The notes: a model not told the origin generated them from the letters alone. A stretch of 64,000 nt of DNA from Streptomyces sp. CBMA152 (GCF_014596475.1 NZ_MECJ01000035.1:41951-105950), one strand, 5' to 3'. Positions 16,602 through 25,598 are shown, counted from the stretch's first letter. Numbers and translations are program-made.

Positions 16602-17075
16602 CGCCTGCGGCTGGTGGATCTCGTCGGCGAGGACGACATGTCCCTCGTACGTGAACTGGTACATCAGCCCGTCGGCGACCGGCTTCCCGGTCGGGCGCGG
16701 CGGCAGATGCGCGAAGTCGGCGGCCGCCAGCGTCTTGCGCAGCCCGGCGAGTTCGGCGGGGGTGAGGCGGCCCTCGACCGGCTTCCCGTCCCGCTTGGTC
16801 GAGGTGTAGCTGCCGTCGGCGCGGACGACCAGCTCGTCGTGGCGGCCCACGAAGCCGCCGCTCACCACCAGCTTCAGCAACTGCCCGTCGTGGGACGGCG
16901 GCTTGGAGGACGTGGGCGCGGAGGCGGACGGGGAGACGGCCGGGGGCGGCGCGGTCCGCGACGCCGGGGCGCCGCTGTCGGCCGACGAGGTGGAGGAGCC
17001 GCAGCCCGCCGCCGCGAACAGCGCGGTGAGCAGCAGCAGGCCGGTGGTCGTCCGGTGCGTGACCTTGGGGCTCAT
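16560..17075 (-). CDS. Lipoprotein with Ser/Pro-rich linker
   Basis: 171 residues from ATG 17075. Signal peptide with lipobox 'LFAAAGC', then a low-complexity Ser/Pro/Ala stretch to about residue 65, then a globular domain of about 105 residues ('LLKLVVSGGFVGRHDELVV', 'RLTPAELAGLRKTLAAADF', 'YQFTYEGHVVLADEIHQPQAL'). That domain is common in secreted Streptomyces proteins of unknown function. The start overlaps the upstream acetyltransferase stop (ATGA), so the two are co-translated. Its last 42 bp overlap the end of the rhomboid-like gene on the other strand. Confidence 0.85.
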   Translation of the reverse strand: MSPKVTHRTTTGLLLLTALFAAAGCGSSTSSADSGAPASRTAPPPAVSPSASAPTSSKPPSHDGQLLKLVVSGGFVGRHDELVVRADGSYTSTKRDGKPVEGRLTPAELAGLRKTLAAADFAHLPPRPTGKPVADGLMYQFTYEGHVVLADEIHQPQALRDVRAHLPVGYR

Positions 17076-17737
17076 GCCCCAGAGGATGCCGGATCCGACG
17101 GAGCGAAGTACAGGCTCGCCATGGCCGAGCGCGTCGTCCAGCCAAGTGCGCTGTAGAGCGCCTGCCCTTCCGGGGTGCCGACGAGGACGGCGGTGGTGGC
17201 GCCCGCCTCCAGGGCGGCGTTCTGCAGCGTGCGCATGACGAGGCTGCCCAGGCCCCGGCGCCGGTGCTCGGGCGCCGTCTCGATCTGGTCGGCGACGGCG
17301 GTCGTGCCGGTCGGGGCGAGCTGGCCGCGCGCGGCGAAGTGCCCGGCGTCGGTGCGTACGAGCACGCGCAGCACACCGCCGGTGGTCCAGCTGGTCAGCG
17401 TGTAGCCGCGGGGGGTCTTCGTACGGGCCCTCTCGGCCAGCGGCAGCGTCATCAGGAAGCCGGGCTGGTCGTAGTGCCAGCCGGGGCCGAGCCACGGCCG
17501 GACCGTGTCGTCGTCCGCGAACAGCTTCAGCCAGGTGGCGGGAGCGGTCGTCGCCTCGACCAGCTTGCGGACGGTCGGCTCGTCGGGCTCGGGCACCACG
17601 TGCCGGGACACGTGCTTGGTCTGGCCGACGTCGATGGTCCAGCCCCACGGCTCGGCGACCGGTTCGGCCGCGCCGCGCGAGACGACCCAGCCCTTGATCC
17701 AGGCCGCGACGATGTCCGGTACCGACTCCGATTCCAT
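17072..17737 (-). CDS. GNAT-family N-acetyltransferase
   Basis: 221 residues from ATG 17737, chosen because GAGGGGAACCC precedes it; the frame stays open to a GTG at 17791 with weaker support. The C-terminal half is the GNAT fold: 'TTAVADQIETAPEHRRRGLGSLVMRTL' contains the acetyl-CoA loop (R/Q-x-x-G-x-G: RRRGLGS), followed by 'AVLVGTPEGQALYSALGWTTRS'. The N-terminal half ('WGWTIDVGQTKHVSRHVVPEP') is particular to a subgroup. Substrate unknown. Overlaps the lipoprotein gene by 4 bp. Confidence 0.87.
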   Translation of the reverse strand: MESESVPDIVAAWIKGWVVSRGAAEPVAEPWGWTIDVGQTKHVSRHVVPEPDEPTVRKLVEATTAPATWLKLFADDDTVRPWLGPGWHYDQPGFLMTLPLAERARTKTPRGYTLTSWTTGGVLRVLVRTDAGHFAARGQLAPTGTTAVADQIETAPEHRRRGLGSLVMRTLQNAALEAGATTAVLVGTPEGQALYSALGWTTRSAMASLYFAPSDPASSGA

Positions 17738-17867
17738 GGGTTCCCCTCGGGTGGCTCCTGTGGCAATGACGCTGCTCTCGGTAATAGTCACTTGATCATA
17801 TGGACTCTTACAAGTGGTGATCGCTCAGAGCGAACGCCCGGTGGGGAACATTCCTGGGCTCACATGC

Positions 17868-17888
17868 ATTGAGTCGGCATAGCTCAAC
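17868..17888. promoter_or_regulatory. HAIR-type operator (HspR site) upstream of lon
   Basis: ATTGAGT-CGGCATA-GCTCAAC fits the HAIR consensus CTTGAGT-N7-ACTCAAG at 11 of 14 half-site positions, with a perfect TTGAG/CTCAA core. It ends 21 bp before the lon ATG. HspR represses dnaK, clpB and lon in Streptomyces. Confidence 0.75.
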
Positions 17889-17909
17889 TTGACTGCCGAA
17901 GGGGAGATC

Positions 17910-20321
17910 ATGGCTCACTCGTCCGCACCGCTCACCCTGCCTGTGCTGCCGCTCGACGACGAGGTCGTGCTGCCCGGGATGGTGGTGCCCCTGGATTTGT
18001 CCGACACCGAGGTGCGGGCCGCCGTCGAGGCCGCCCAGGCGGCCGTCCGGGCCGAGGGCACCGCAGCGGGCAAGCCCAAGGTGCTGCTCGTCCCGCGCAT
18101 CGACGGGGCCTACGCGTCGACCGGCGTGCTCGGCACCGTCGAGCAGGTGGGGCGCCTCTCCGACGGCGACCCCGGCGCCCTGATCCGCGGCCGCGGCCGG
18201 GTACGGATCGGCGCGGGCACCACCGGCCCCGGCGCGGCCCTGTGGGTCGAGGGGCTCTCCATCGACGAGAGCGTCCCCGAGCCCCTGCCCGGCCAGGTCG
18301 CCGAGCTGGCGAAGGAGTACAAGGCGCTCGCCACCGACTGGCTGAAGAAGCGCGGCGCCTGGCAGATCGTGGACCGCGTCCAGCAGATCGAGGACGTCTC
18401 CGCGCTCGCCGACAACTCCGGCTACTCGCCGTTCCTCACCACCGCCCAGAAGGTCGAGCTCCTGGAGACGGCCGACCCCGTCGCCCGCCTCAAGCTCGCC
18501 ACCGAGCAGCTGCGCGAGCACCTGGCCGAACAGGACGTCGCCGAGTCCATCGCCAAGGACGTACAGGAAGGCGTGGACAAGCAGCAGCGCGAGTTCCTGC
18601 TGCGCCGCCAGCTGGACGCCGTACGCAAGGAGCTGCGCGAGCTCAACGGCGAGGCGGAGGGCGAGGAGTCCGACGACTACCGCGCGCGCGTGGAGGCCGC
18701 CGACCTGCCCGAGAAGGTGCGCGAGGCCGCCCTCAAGGAGGTCGACAAGCTGGAGCGCTCCAGCGACCAGTCCCCGGAGGGCTCCTGGATCCGCACCTGG
18801 CTGGACACCGTCCTCGAACTGCCGTGGAACGAGCGGACGGAGGACGTCTACGACATCAAGGGCGCCCGCGCCGTTCTGGACGCGGAGCACGCGGGTCTGA
18901 AGGACGTGAAGGAGCGCATCACCGAGTACCTGGCGGTCCGCAAGCGGCGGGCCGAGCGCGGTCTCGGCGTGGTGGGCGGCCGACGTGGCGGCGCGGTGCT
19001 CGCGCTGGTGGGCCCGCCCGGCGTCGGCAAGACGAGCGTCGCCGAGAGCGTGGCGCACGCCATGGGCCGCAAGTTCGTCCGCGTCGCCCTCGGCGGCGTC
19101 CGCGACGAGGCGGAGGTGCGTGGCCACCGGCGTACGTACGTGGGCGCGCTGCCCGGCCGTATCGTGCGGGCGATCAAGGAGGCCGGGTCGATGAACCCGG
19201 TGGTGCTGCTCGACGAGATCGACAAGATCGGCTCCGACTTCCGGGGCGACCCGGCCGCGGCCCTGCTCGAAGTCCTCGACCCGGCGCAGAACCACACCTT
19301 CCGCGACCACTACCTGGAGGTCGAGCTCGACCTCAGCGACGTCGTCTTCCTGGCCACCGCCAACGTCCTGGAGGCCATCCCGGAGGCGCTGCTGGACCGG
19401 ATGGAGCTCGTCCGGCTCGACGGCTACACCGAGGACGAGAAGGTCGTCATCGCCCGCGACCATCTGCTCCCGCGCCAGCTGGAGCGGGCCGGTCTGGAGC
19501 CCGGCGAGGTGGCCCTGGACGACGCGGCGCTGCGCAAGCTCGCCGGGGAGTACACCCGCGAGGCGGGCGTACGGAACCTGGAGCGCGCGCTCGCCCGGCT
19601 GCTGCGCAAGACGGCGGCCCAGCACGAGAGCGGCGAGCGCGAGCTGCCGTTCACGGTCACCCCGGACGATCTGCGCGCGCTGATCGGGCGCCCGCACCAC
19701 GTCCCGGAGTCCGCGCAGGACCCGGCCGAGCGGCGCACCTCGGTGCCGGGTGTGGCCACCGGCCTCGCGGTCACGGGAGCGGGCGGCGACGTCCTGTTCG
19801 TCGAGGCGTCGCTCGCCGACCCGGAGACGGGCGCGGCCGGGCTGACGCTGACCGGTCAGCTGGGCGACGTCATGAAGGAGTCGGCGCAGATCGCGCTGAG
19901 CTTCCTGCGCTCGCACGGCGCCGAACTGGAGCTGCCGGTCGCCGACCTCAAGGACCGGGGCGTGCACGTCCACTTCCCGGCGGGCGCGGTTCCGAAGGAC
20001 GGCCCGAGCGCGGGCATCACGCTGGTGACGGCGCTCGCGTCGCTGCTCAGCGGGCGTCTGGTGCGTACGGACGTGGCGATGACCGGCGAGGTGTCGCTGA
20101 CCGGGCGGGTGCTGCCGATCGGCGGCCTGAAGCAGAAGCTGCTGGCCGCGCACCGGGCGGGCATCACGACCGTGGTGATCCCCAAGCGCAACGAGCCCGA
20201 CCTGGACGACGTCCCCGCCGAGGTCCTGGAGAAGCTGGAGGTCCACCCGGTGACCGATGTCCGCCAGGTCCTGGAGATCGCCCTGGCCCCGGCGGAGGTG
20301 CGGGTGCCGGTCGCGGCCTGA
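17910..20321 (+). CDS. lon: ATP-dependent protease Lon
   Basis: 803 residues from ATG 17910 behind GAAGGGGAG. Full Lon: N-terminal substrate-binding domain (about 1-200), coiled-coil helical region ('FLLRRQLDAVRKELRELNG'), AAA+ module with Walker A GPPGVGKTS and Walker B 'VVLLDEIDKIG', and C-terminal protease domain with catalytic Ser in 'PKDGPSAGITL' and Lys in 'LKQKLLAAHRAG'. It degrades damaged and some regulatory proteins in the cytosol. The HAIR element just upstream indicates heat-shock control by HspR. Ends 18 bp from a convergent gene. Confidence 0.97.
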   Translation: MAHSSAPLTLPVLPLDDEVVLPGMVVPLDLSDTEVRAAVEAAQAAVRAEGTAAGKPKVLLVPRIDGAYASTGVLGTVEQVGRLSDGDPGALIRGRGRVRIGAGTTGPGAALWVEGLSIDESVPEPLPGQVAELAKEYKALATDWLKKRGAWQIVDRVQQIEDVSALADNSGYSPFLTTAQKVELLETADPVARLKLATEQLREHLAEQDVAESIAKDVQEGVDKQQREFLLRRQLDAVRKELRELNGEAEGEESDDYRARVEAADLPEKVREAALKEVDKLERSSDQSPEGSWIRTWLDTVLELPWNERTEDVYDIKGARAVLDAEHAGLKDVKERITEYLAVRKRRAERGLGVVGGRRGGAVLALVGPPGVGKTSVAESVAHAMGRKFVRVALGGVRDEAEVRGHRRTYVGALPGRIVRAIKEAGSMNPVVLLDEIDKIGSDFRGDPAAALLEVLDPAQNHTFRDHYLEVELDLSDVVFLATANVLEAIPEALLDRMELVRLDGYTEDEKVVIARDHLLPRQLERAGLEPGEVALDDAALRKLAGEYTREAGVRNLERALARLLRKTAAQHESGERELPFTVTPDDLRALIGRPHHVPESAQDPAERRTSVPGVATGLAVTGAGGDVLFVEASLADPETGAAGLTLTGQLGDVMKESAQIALSFLRSHGAELELPVADLKDRGVHVHFPAGAVPKDGPSAGITLVTALASLLSGRLVRTDVAMTGEVSLTGRVLPIGGLKQKLLAAHRAGITTVVIPKRNEPDLDDVPAEVLEKLEVHPVTDVRQVLEIALAPAEVRVPVAA

Positions 20322-20339
20322 CCGCAGCGGCAACGACGA

Positions 20340-21131
20340 CTACGCGCGCGTGGCCTTCTCGTACAGCTCGCGCGCGTGGGCGTCGAAGAGCACCGCCGTC
20401 GACTCCACGTCCGTGTCGCCGCCGCTGAGGACGCCGATGAGGTGGCCGAGGCGGCCGGGCCCCCGGTAGTCCGCCAGCCACGGGCTGCCGCTGGTCCCGG
20501 TCCAGAACCCGGCGCACTCGATCCGTACGTCGCTCGCCATGTCGCTGTCGCGGCGGCTGTCGGTGGTGCAGGAGATCGGCCGGTTGTCGGGGTTGTGGTC
20601 CTCGGCCGGGTAGCCGACGACGGTGACCCGGCGCTCGGGCCCCGAGGCCCAGTCCGCCTCGGCGGCGCCCACCACGCTCTGAACGCTGCGCCCGCGCGCG
20701 TCCGGCTCCAGGGTGAGGAAGGCGTAGTCGTAGGCGTCGTCGCCGTCCTTGGACCACTTGTCGTCGGTCTGTACGGCCTTGACCTTCCAGGTCCCGTACG
20801 GAGTGGAGCCCTTCACCGCCCCCGAGAAGGCGGGCGCGAACTCCATGGAGCCGACCGAGCCGGAGTCGGCGCAGTGCGCGGCGGTCGCCACCACATTGCC
20901 CTTGGGGCTGGCGACGACGCTGGCGGTGCACCAGTGCTTGTCGCCGTCGACGAGGACGCCCACCGACGGCAGCCCGGCGGTGGCGCCGGCGGAGGTCTGC
21001 GGGGCGGGGGCGGGCGGCACCTCGTCGCTCTGGTCCGGCTGGGGTGCCGAGGCCGCCGACCAGCCGCATCCGGTGACCAGCGCCAGCATCCCCGTGGCGG
21101 ACACTCGCAACACCGTTCGCATCACGCGCAT
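20340..21131 (-). CDS. Trypsin-like serine protease lipoprotein
   Basis: About 263 residues. Start ATG 21131 (AGGATGG upstream) or ATG 21140. The signal ends in the lipobox 'LALVTGC', so the protein is probably lipid-anchored on the outer face, after which a Pro/Ala-rich spacer leads to a chymotrypsin-fold domain. Catalytic triad: His in 'VATAAHCADS', Asp in 'DAYDYAFLTL', Ser in 'GTSGSPWL'. A pair of cysteines (CTAS and AAHC) is placed as in trypsins. Size is typical of small bacterial trypsin-like proteases of the V8/glutamyl group. Target unknown. Confidence 0.87.
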   Translation of the reverse strand: MRVMRTVLRVSATGMLALVTGCGWSAASAPQPDQSDEVPPAPAPQTSAGATAGLPSVGVLVDGDKHWCTASVVASPKGNVVATAAHCADSGSVGSMEFAPAFSGAVKGSTPYGTWKVKAVQTDDKWSKDGDDAYDYAFLTLEPDARGRSVQSVVGAAEADWASGPERRVTVVGYPAEDHNPDNRPISCTTDSRRDSDMASDVRIECAGFWTGTSGSPWLADYRGPGRLGHLIGVLSGGDTDVESTAVLFDAHARELYEKATRA

Positions 21132-21171
21132 GGCGACCATCCTGTCGTATGACGGGTCGGAATGCGTTGAG

Positions 21172-21201
21172 GCCCCCGGTGCGCGTCGACGCACCGGGGG
21201 C
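21172..21201 (-). terminator. Terminator after the GH25 gene
   Basis: GCCCCCGGTGCG-CGTCGA-CGCACCGGGGGC, a perfect 12-bp stem, seven bases past the stop codon of the minus-strand lysozyme gene. Confidence 0.85.
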
Positions 21202-21207
21202 GCTGGG

Positions 21208-22032
21208 CTATCCGTTGGCCAGAGCTTGCAGGCGGTCGTACGCCCCGTTGAAGCGCGAGTGGTCGCCGACGGTGGGGCCGGAGGAGGTGTACTGCCACAT
21301 CGTGTAGTAGCCCCAGCCGGCCGGGAGCGTGCCCGGGTCGGTGTTGTAGCGGGCGATCCACAGCGGGTCGGTGGAGCCGAAGGCGGCGGAGTTTCCGGTG
21401 CACTGGGTCCACCAGCTGGTGGCGGTGTAGATCACCGCGTCCCGGCCGGTGCGGGCCCGGTACTCGTCGGTGAAGTCGGCGATCCAGCTGACCATCTCGC
21501 TCTGCGAGAGCCCGTAGCAGGCGGCGCCGTACGGGTTCCACTCGATGTCCAGCGCGCCCGGCAGCGTACGGCCGTCTTGGGACCAGCCGCCGCCGTGGTC
21601 CACGAAGTAGTCGGCCTGGGTGGCGCCGCTCGTGGTGTCCGGTGTCGCGAAGTGGTACGCGCCGCGGATCATGCCGACGTTGTACGAGCCGTTGTACTGC
21701 TGCGCGAAGTACGGGTTGGTGTAGTAGGTGCCTTCGGTGGCCTTGACGTAGGCCCACTTCACGCCGCTGTTCCAGAGCGTGGACCAGGCGACGTTGCCGT
21801 TGTGGCTGCTGGTGTCGACGCCCTCCGTCTGGACGGCGAGGGTGGCGCCGGGCGGGCCACCGACGCCGTCGTGGGCCGCGACGCCCATGCCCATGGTGGC
21901 GGTGCCACGGGCGGGGGTGTGGGCGGCTTCCGCGGTGCCGGGGGCAGTCAGCAGCAGGGCGAGGGCGGAGAGGAGGATTCCGGCCGCGGCGAGGGGGCCG
22001 CGGCGGGCCGTTCCGGGTCTGTGCACGGGCAT
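21208..22032 (-). CDS. Secreted GH25 muramidase (lysozyme)
   Basis: 274 residues from ATG 22032, chosen for the GGAGGCGCGCA before it. An arginine-containing N terminus and hydrophobic stretch end at APGTAEA, a secretion signal. The mature protein is a glycoside hydrolase family 25 barrel (Chalaropsis/cellosyl type): Asp in 'TEGVDTSSHNG', 'WAYVKATEGTYYTNPYF', the catalytic Asp/Glu pair in 'GALDIEWNP', and 'LWIARYNTDPGTLPAGWGYY'. It cuts the N-acetylmuramic acid to N-acetylglucosamine bond of peptidoglycan. No cell-wall-binding repeats follow the barrel. Two GACATGTC palindromes lie just upstream. Confidence 0.92.
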   Translation of the reverse strand: MPVHRPGTARRGPLAAAGILLSALALLLTAPGTAEAAHTPARGTATMGMGVAAHDGVGGPPGATLAVQTEGVDTSSHNGNVAWSTLWNSGVKWAYVKATEGTYYTNPYFAQQYNGSYNVGMIRGAYHFATPDTTSGATQADYFVDHGGGWSQDGRTLPGALDIEWNPYGAACYGLSQSEMVSWIADFTDEYRARTGRDAVIYTATSWWTQCTGNSAAFGSTDPLWIARYNTDPGTLPAGWGYYTMWQYTSSGPTVGDHSRFNGAYDRLQALANG

Positions 22033-22078
22033 TGCGCGCCTCCGAAAGGCGTGGGTGGGGGGACGTGCCGGGGATATC

Positions 22079-22100
22079 GACATGTCGCTGTGGACATGTC
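22079..22100. promoter_or_regulatory. Paired GACATGTC palindromes upstream of the lysozyme gene
   Basis: GACATGTC occurs at 22079-22086 and 22093-22100, period 14 bp, each copy an 8-bp palindrome. They lie 47-68 bp before the lysozyme start, a good position for an operator. The binding protein is unknown. Confidence 0.45.
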
Positions 22101-22250
22101 ATACGGAAGAAGCTACGCACGTAGACCGTGACGCGAAAGAGTTTCCGGAACTGCCAATGGCCCAGGCCACTGGTGCGTCGACAGCGGCCCTGTTCAGGCG
22201 CGTCGACGGCTCGTTCTTCGTAACCGACTTTCAGACAGCGGGAGTTGGCG

Positions 22251-22505
22251 TCAGTCGTCCAGCCAGCCGCGCAGGGTGGCCCGCGCGCCCGCCTGGAAGC
22301 GGGTGTCCGCGTCCAGGTCGTGCAGCAGGCGGGTGATCCGGCGCCGGGCGGTGTGCACATGGACGCCGAGGCGGCGGGCGATCGCCTCGTCCTTCAGGCC
22401 CTCGGCCAGCAGGCCCAGGAGCTCCAGCTGTTCCTCGCTCGGGCACTGCCCCTCGTCCGCTCCCTCGCCCGGTCCGTCGGTCCGCGCGGCCCGTAATCGC
22501 CCCAA
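22251..22505 (-). CDS. Stand-alone LuxR-type helix-turn-helix protein
   Basis: Up to 84 residues from TTG 22505 (GGCGGAG upstream); an in-frame TAG at 22533-22535 rules out a longer protein in this frame. 'CPSEEQLELLGLLAEGLKDEAIARRLGVHVHTARRRITRLLHDL' (in pieces: EEQLELLGLLAEGL, DEAIARRLGV, HTARRRITRLL) is the LuxR/NarL DNA-binding domain and 'RFQAGARATLRGWL' its last helix. No receiver or sensor domain is present, so it is either a GerE-like solo regulator or the remnant of a longer gene. If translated from the TTG, codon 4 is TTA (22496-22494), implying bldA dependence. It lies between a lysozyme and a metalloprotease gene. Confidence 0.65.
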   Translation of the reverse strand: MGRLRAARTDGPGEGADEGQCPSEEQLELLGLLAEGLKDEAIARRLGVHVHTARRRITRLLHDLDADTRFQAGARATLRGWLDD

Positions 22506-22547
22506 CTCCGCCCCCAGCAGTCCCGTATTGGACTAATCCCCCCTGAA

Positions 22548-22605
22548 CGTGCACAGGATTCTCGCTCCGTGCACAGGTGCCTCACAAGTGGGCATGTCCA
22601 CAAGT
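22548..22605. repeat. Two sets of direct repeats before the M4 protease gene
   Basis: CGTGCACAGG occurs at 22548-22557 and 22568-22577 (period 20); CACAAGT occurs at 22583-22589 and 22599-22605 (period 16). They lie 108-165 bp upstream of the protease start and are candidate operator sites. Confidence 0.45.
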
Positions 22606-22712
22606 CACCGCAGAGGCCCCATTGAGGGGTTCAGGCACCACGGCTTGCATGGTCATGACCAGTCGGCGCTGTCAGGCGCCACCCGCCGTCCATCGGCCCG
22701 TGGAGGAAGACC

Positions 22713-25577
22713 TTGCGCAAGCCCAGAGCAGGCACGTCAGGAGCAGGCACGGCCAAAGAGGGATTACTCGCCCGGGGAGCGGGCGCAGCCGCCCTCCTCG
22801 GCGCGGCCGCGCTGCTCGCCACCTCGGTACCGGCGGCCCAGGCCGCACCCCCGGCACAGACCCCGGCCGCCGATGTCGTCCCCGGCACCGGAACACAGAC
22901 CCCGGCCCTCGTCGACGGCCTCCACGAGAGCGCCGACGCCAAGGCCGCCCCGGCCGACGCGGCCCGCGGCCATCTCGCGGCGAAGGAGAGCCGCTACCGC
23001 ATCGCCGACCCCGGCCGCGACCTCACCCCCGTACAGACGCTGAGGCAGGGCGCCGACGAGACCGTACGGCTCCAGCAGAAGTACCACGGGGTCGAGGTGC
23101 TGGGCGGGCAGTACGTGGTGCGGATGGAGAAGCAGGACGGCAAGCGGGTCGTCACCGGGACCTCCGGCAAGTACTTCACCGCGCTGACCACGTCGACCAC
23201 CGCGACCGTCGCCGAGGACGTCGCCGTGCGCCGGGCCGTCTCCTCGGTCGCGGCCCGCGTCGGCGGCGCCACCCTCGGCAAGAAGGACATCCAGCGGGCC
23301 GAGGGCGCGAAGAGCGCGGCGGGGGCCGCGCTCACCGGCACCTCGGGCGGCCTGGTCGTCATCCCCAGGGGCGCGGGCGTGCTCACCTACCGCGTCACCG
23401 TGCGCGGCACCGAGGCGAACACCGGCAGACCGGTCCTCCAGGACGTGTACGTGGACGCGCACGCCGGGTTCCCGGTGCTCCAGTACAGCCGTATCAAGAC
23501 GCTCACCGCGCCGAAGCCCGCCACGGGCACGACGGCGCACCAGGCGGTGCGGGGCCCGGCTCGGACACAGGCGAACGACAACCCCGGCACCACCGGCACC
23601 GGCGTCAAGTACAGCGGCGACAAGGTCCCGCTGAACATCTACTTCGACGCCTCCGCCAAGCAGTACAACCTGGTCGACTACGCGCGCATGGCGGCCACCA
23701 GCAAGAACACCCTGCACACCTGGGACGCGCGCGCGGTCGACGTCGGCGACGCGTCGGGGCAGTGGCCCAGCGGGCTCAAGGAGTTCACCAACGCGGGTCC
23801 GGACTACAGCGGCGACGCCACCGCCGCGGGCGCGGTCGACGCGCACTGGGCGGCCGGGCAGGTCTACGACTACTACAAGAACGTGCACGGCCGCGACAGC
23901 CTCGACGGGCGCGGCATGGGCATCGACTCGCTGGTCGGCGTGACGCTGTTCGGCGGCCCGTACGTCAACGCCTTCTGGGACGGCCAGAAGATGGTGTACG
24001 GCTCCGGGGACGAGCAGTACAAGACGCTCTCCGCCGACCTCGACGTGGTCGGCCACGAGATGACGCACGGCGTGGTCGAGAACACCGCGAACCTGGTCTA
24101 CGCGGGCCAGTCCGGCGCCCTCAACGAAGCGCTCGCGGACTACTTCGGCAACGCCATCGACGTCACGGTCAGCGGGACGAAGATGGACGACCCGGACTCC
24201 GGGCTCATCGGCGAGAACCTGTGCCGCACCGCCAAGCCCCGCGACTGCGCCTTCCGCGACCTCAACGACGGGCGCACCACGTCCAAGGACTACCTCGGCG
24301 TCTCCTTCGCCACCGACAACGGCGGGGTGCACCTCAACTCGACGATCTTCTCGGGCGCCCTGTGGGACATCCGCCAGGACCTCGACCCCAAGGACCCCCT
24401 CCTCGCGGACAGGCTCGTCTACAAGGCGCTCTCCACGTACATGACGCCCCTGGACGGCTACACCGAGGCGCGCAACGCGATCCTCGCGGCCGCCAAGGAC
24501 CTCAAGCTCTCCGGGCGCCAGCAGAACATCGTCAAGCGCTCCTTCAACGCCCACGGCATCGTGCCCGGCTGGGAGAACGCCATCGGCGTCGACTCCGACC
24601 AGCTCTTCGGCAAGCTCAACACCACCGGTACGGGCACGGCGGCGGGCGGCGGCTGGTGGGCCACCTCGAAGTCCAACGACGACGGCACCGAGCCGTACTC
24701 GATCTGGGCCGGCAAGGCGGACGGAACCGGCTCGGCCAAGTTGATCAGCCCCAACGACGGCCGCTTCCACGTGTATCCGGCCACCGACGGCAAGAGCGTG
24801 GTGTGGGCCGCGTTCGGCACGAGCAGCCTCGACATCCTGTCCCGGCCGATCGCGGGCGGCCCGATCAAGAAGCTGTACACCTCGACCACGAACGTCCAGA
24901 ACCTGCGGGTCGAGAACGGCACCGTGGTCTTCGAGTCCTTCGACCCGTTCGGCGGGCGCCACGTCGGCTTCCTGAAGCCCGGCGACCGCGAGCCGACCTG
25001 GGTGGACGGCGGCAAGTACCAGCTCGGCACCGCGCTGCCGTCGCTGCGTCACGGCACCGTGGCGTACGCCAAGCTCTACCCGGTCGGGGACGACTACAAG
25101 ATCGGTGTCGAGACGTACGACATCGCCACCGGCGCCACCCGTCTCGCCCAGCAGCTCGGGGAGCCGCAGGCCATCGGGCAGACCGGGATCACCGGCAAGA
25201 ACGTGTTCTGGCTCGCCGACGAGAACCCGGCCGACCAGGGACAGATGGCGGTGCGCCGGTCCACCCTGGCGGGCACCGGGACGGTCGACCTCAGCCCCGA
25301 GGCCGGGCCGGGCGCGCTGATCCCGTTCGACCTGACCGCATCCGACGACGCGGTCACCGTGAACACCCTGCTGCCGGACACGCGGTACCGCAATGAGACC
25401 CTGCCCAAGCTGTGGCAGTTCAGCGCGGACGGCACCCGCAAGGAGCGGGTGTCCTGCAACCGCGGTGAGCAGCTGTACCCGTCGTCGGCGGGCGGCAGGA
25501 AGGTCGTCTGGCTGGACGGCACCACCGGCTTCACGGACCTGGTCACCCGGGACCGGCCCGCCGGAACCTGCTCGTAG
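22713..25577 (+). CDS. Secreted M4 (thermolysin-type) metalloprotease with C-terminal propeller-like region
   Basis: 954 residues from TTG 22713, with GGAGG at 22702-22706. Order: signal peptide ending near PAAQAA, an FTP/PepSY-type propeptide (about 90-270) that inhibits and folds the enzyme, then the M4 catalytic domain with zinc motif 'VVGHEMTHGVVENTANL', the third ligand in 'NEALADYFGN' and the C-terminal lobe 'VHLNSTIFSGALWDIRQDL'. Unusually, about 310 more residues follow ('GWWATSKSNDDGTEPYSIW', 'HVYPATDGKSVVWAAFGTSS', 'RKVVWLDGTTG'), with repeats that resemble a TolB/WD40-like beta propeller. A final Cys pair may be a disulfide. Degrades extracellular protein. A strong terminator follows. 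Confidence 0.92.
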   Translation: MRKPRAGTSGAGTAKEGLLARGAGAAALLGAAALLATSVPAAQAAPPAQTPAADVVPGTGTQTPALVDGLHESADAKAAPADAARGHLAAKESRYRIADPGRDLTPVQTLRQGADETVRLQQKYHGVEVLGGQYVVRMEKQDGKRVVTGTSGKYFTALTTSTTATVAEDVAVRRAVSSVAARVGGATLGKKDIQRAEGAKSAAGAALTGTSGGLVVIPRGAGVLTYRVTVRGTEANTGRPVLQDVYVDAHAGFPVLQYSRIKTLTAPKPATGTTAHQAVRGPARTQANDNPGTTGTGVKYSGDKVPLNIYFDASAKQYNLVDYARMAATSKNTLHTWDARAVDVGDASGQWPSGLKEFTNAGPDYSGDATAAGAVDAHWAAGQVYDYYKNVHGRDSLDGRGMGIDSLVGVTLFGGPYVNAFWDGQKMVYGSGDEQYKTLSADLDVVGHEMTHGVVENTANLVYAGQSGALNEALADYFGNAIDVTVSGTKMDDPDSGLIGENLCRTAKPRDCAFRDLNDGRTTSKDYLGVSFATDNGGVHLNSTIFSGALWDIRQDLDPKDPLLADRLVYKALSTYMTPLDGYTEARNAILAAAKDLKLSGRQQNIVKRSFNAHGIVPGWENAIGVDSDQLFGKLNTTGTGTAAGGGWWATSKSNDDGTEPYSIWAGKADGTGSAKLISPNDGRFHVYPATDGKSVVWAAFGTSSLDILSRPIAGGPIKKLYTSTTNVQNLRVENGTVVFESFDPFGGRHVGFLKPGDREPTWVDGGKYQLGTALPSLRHGTVAYAKLYPVGDDYKIGVETYDIATGATRLAQQLGEPQAIGQTGITGKNVFWLADENPADQGQMAVRRSTLAGTGTVDLSPEAGPGALIPFDLTASDDAVTVNTLLPDTRYRNETLPKLWQFSADGTRKERVSCNRGEQLYPSSAGGRKVVWLDGTTGFTDLVTRDRPAGTCS

Positions 25578-25598
25578 TCGAGCTCGTAATTGAGCCAA

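Noticed and set aside
22394..22603. Upstream extension that would make the LuxR-type gene longer
   Set aside because: It is in another frame; the LuxR frame has a TAG at 22533-22535.
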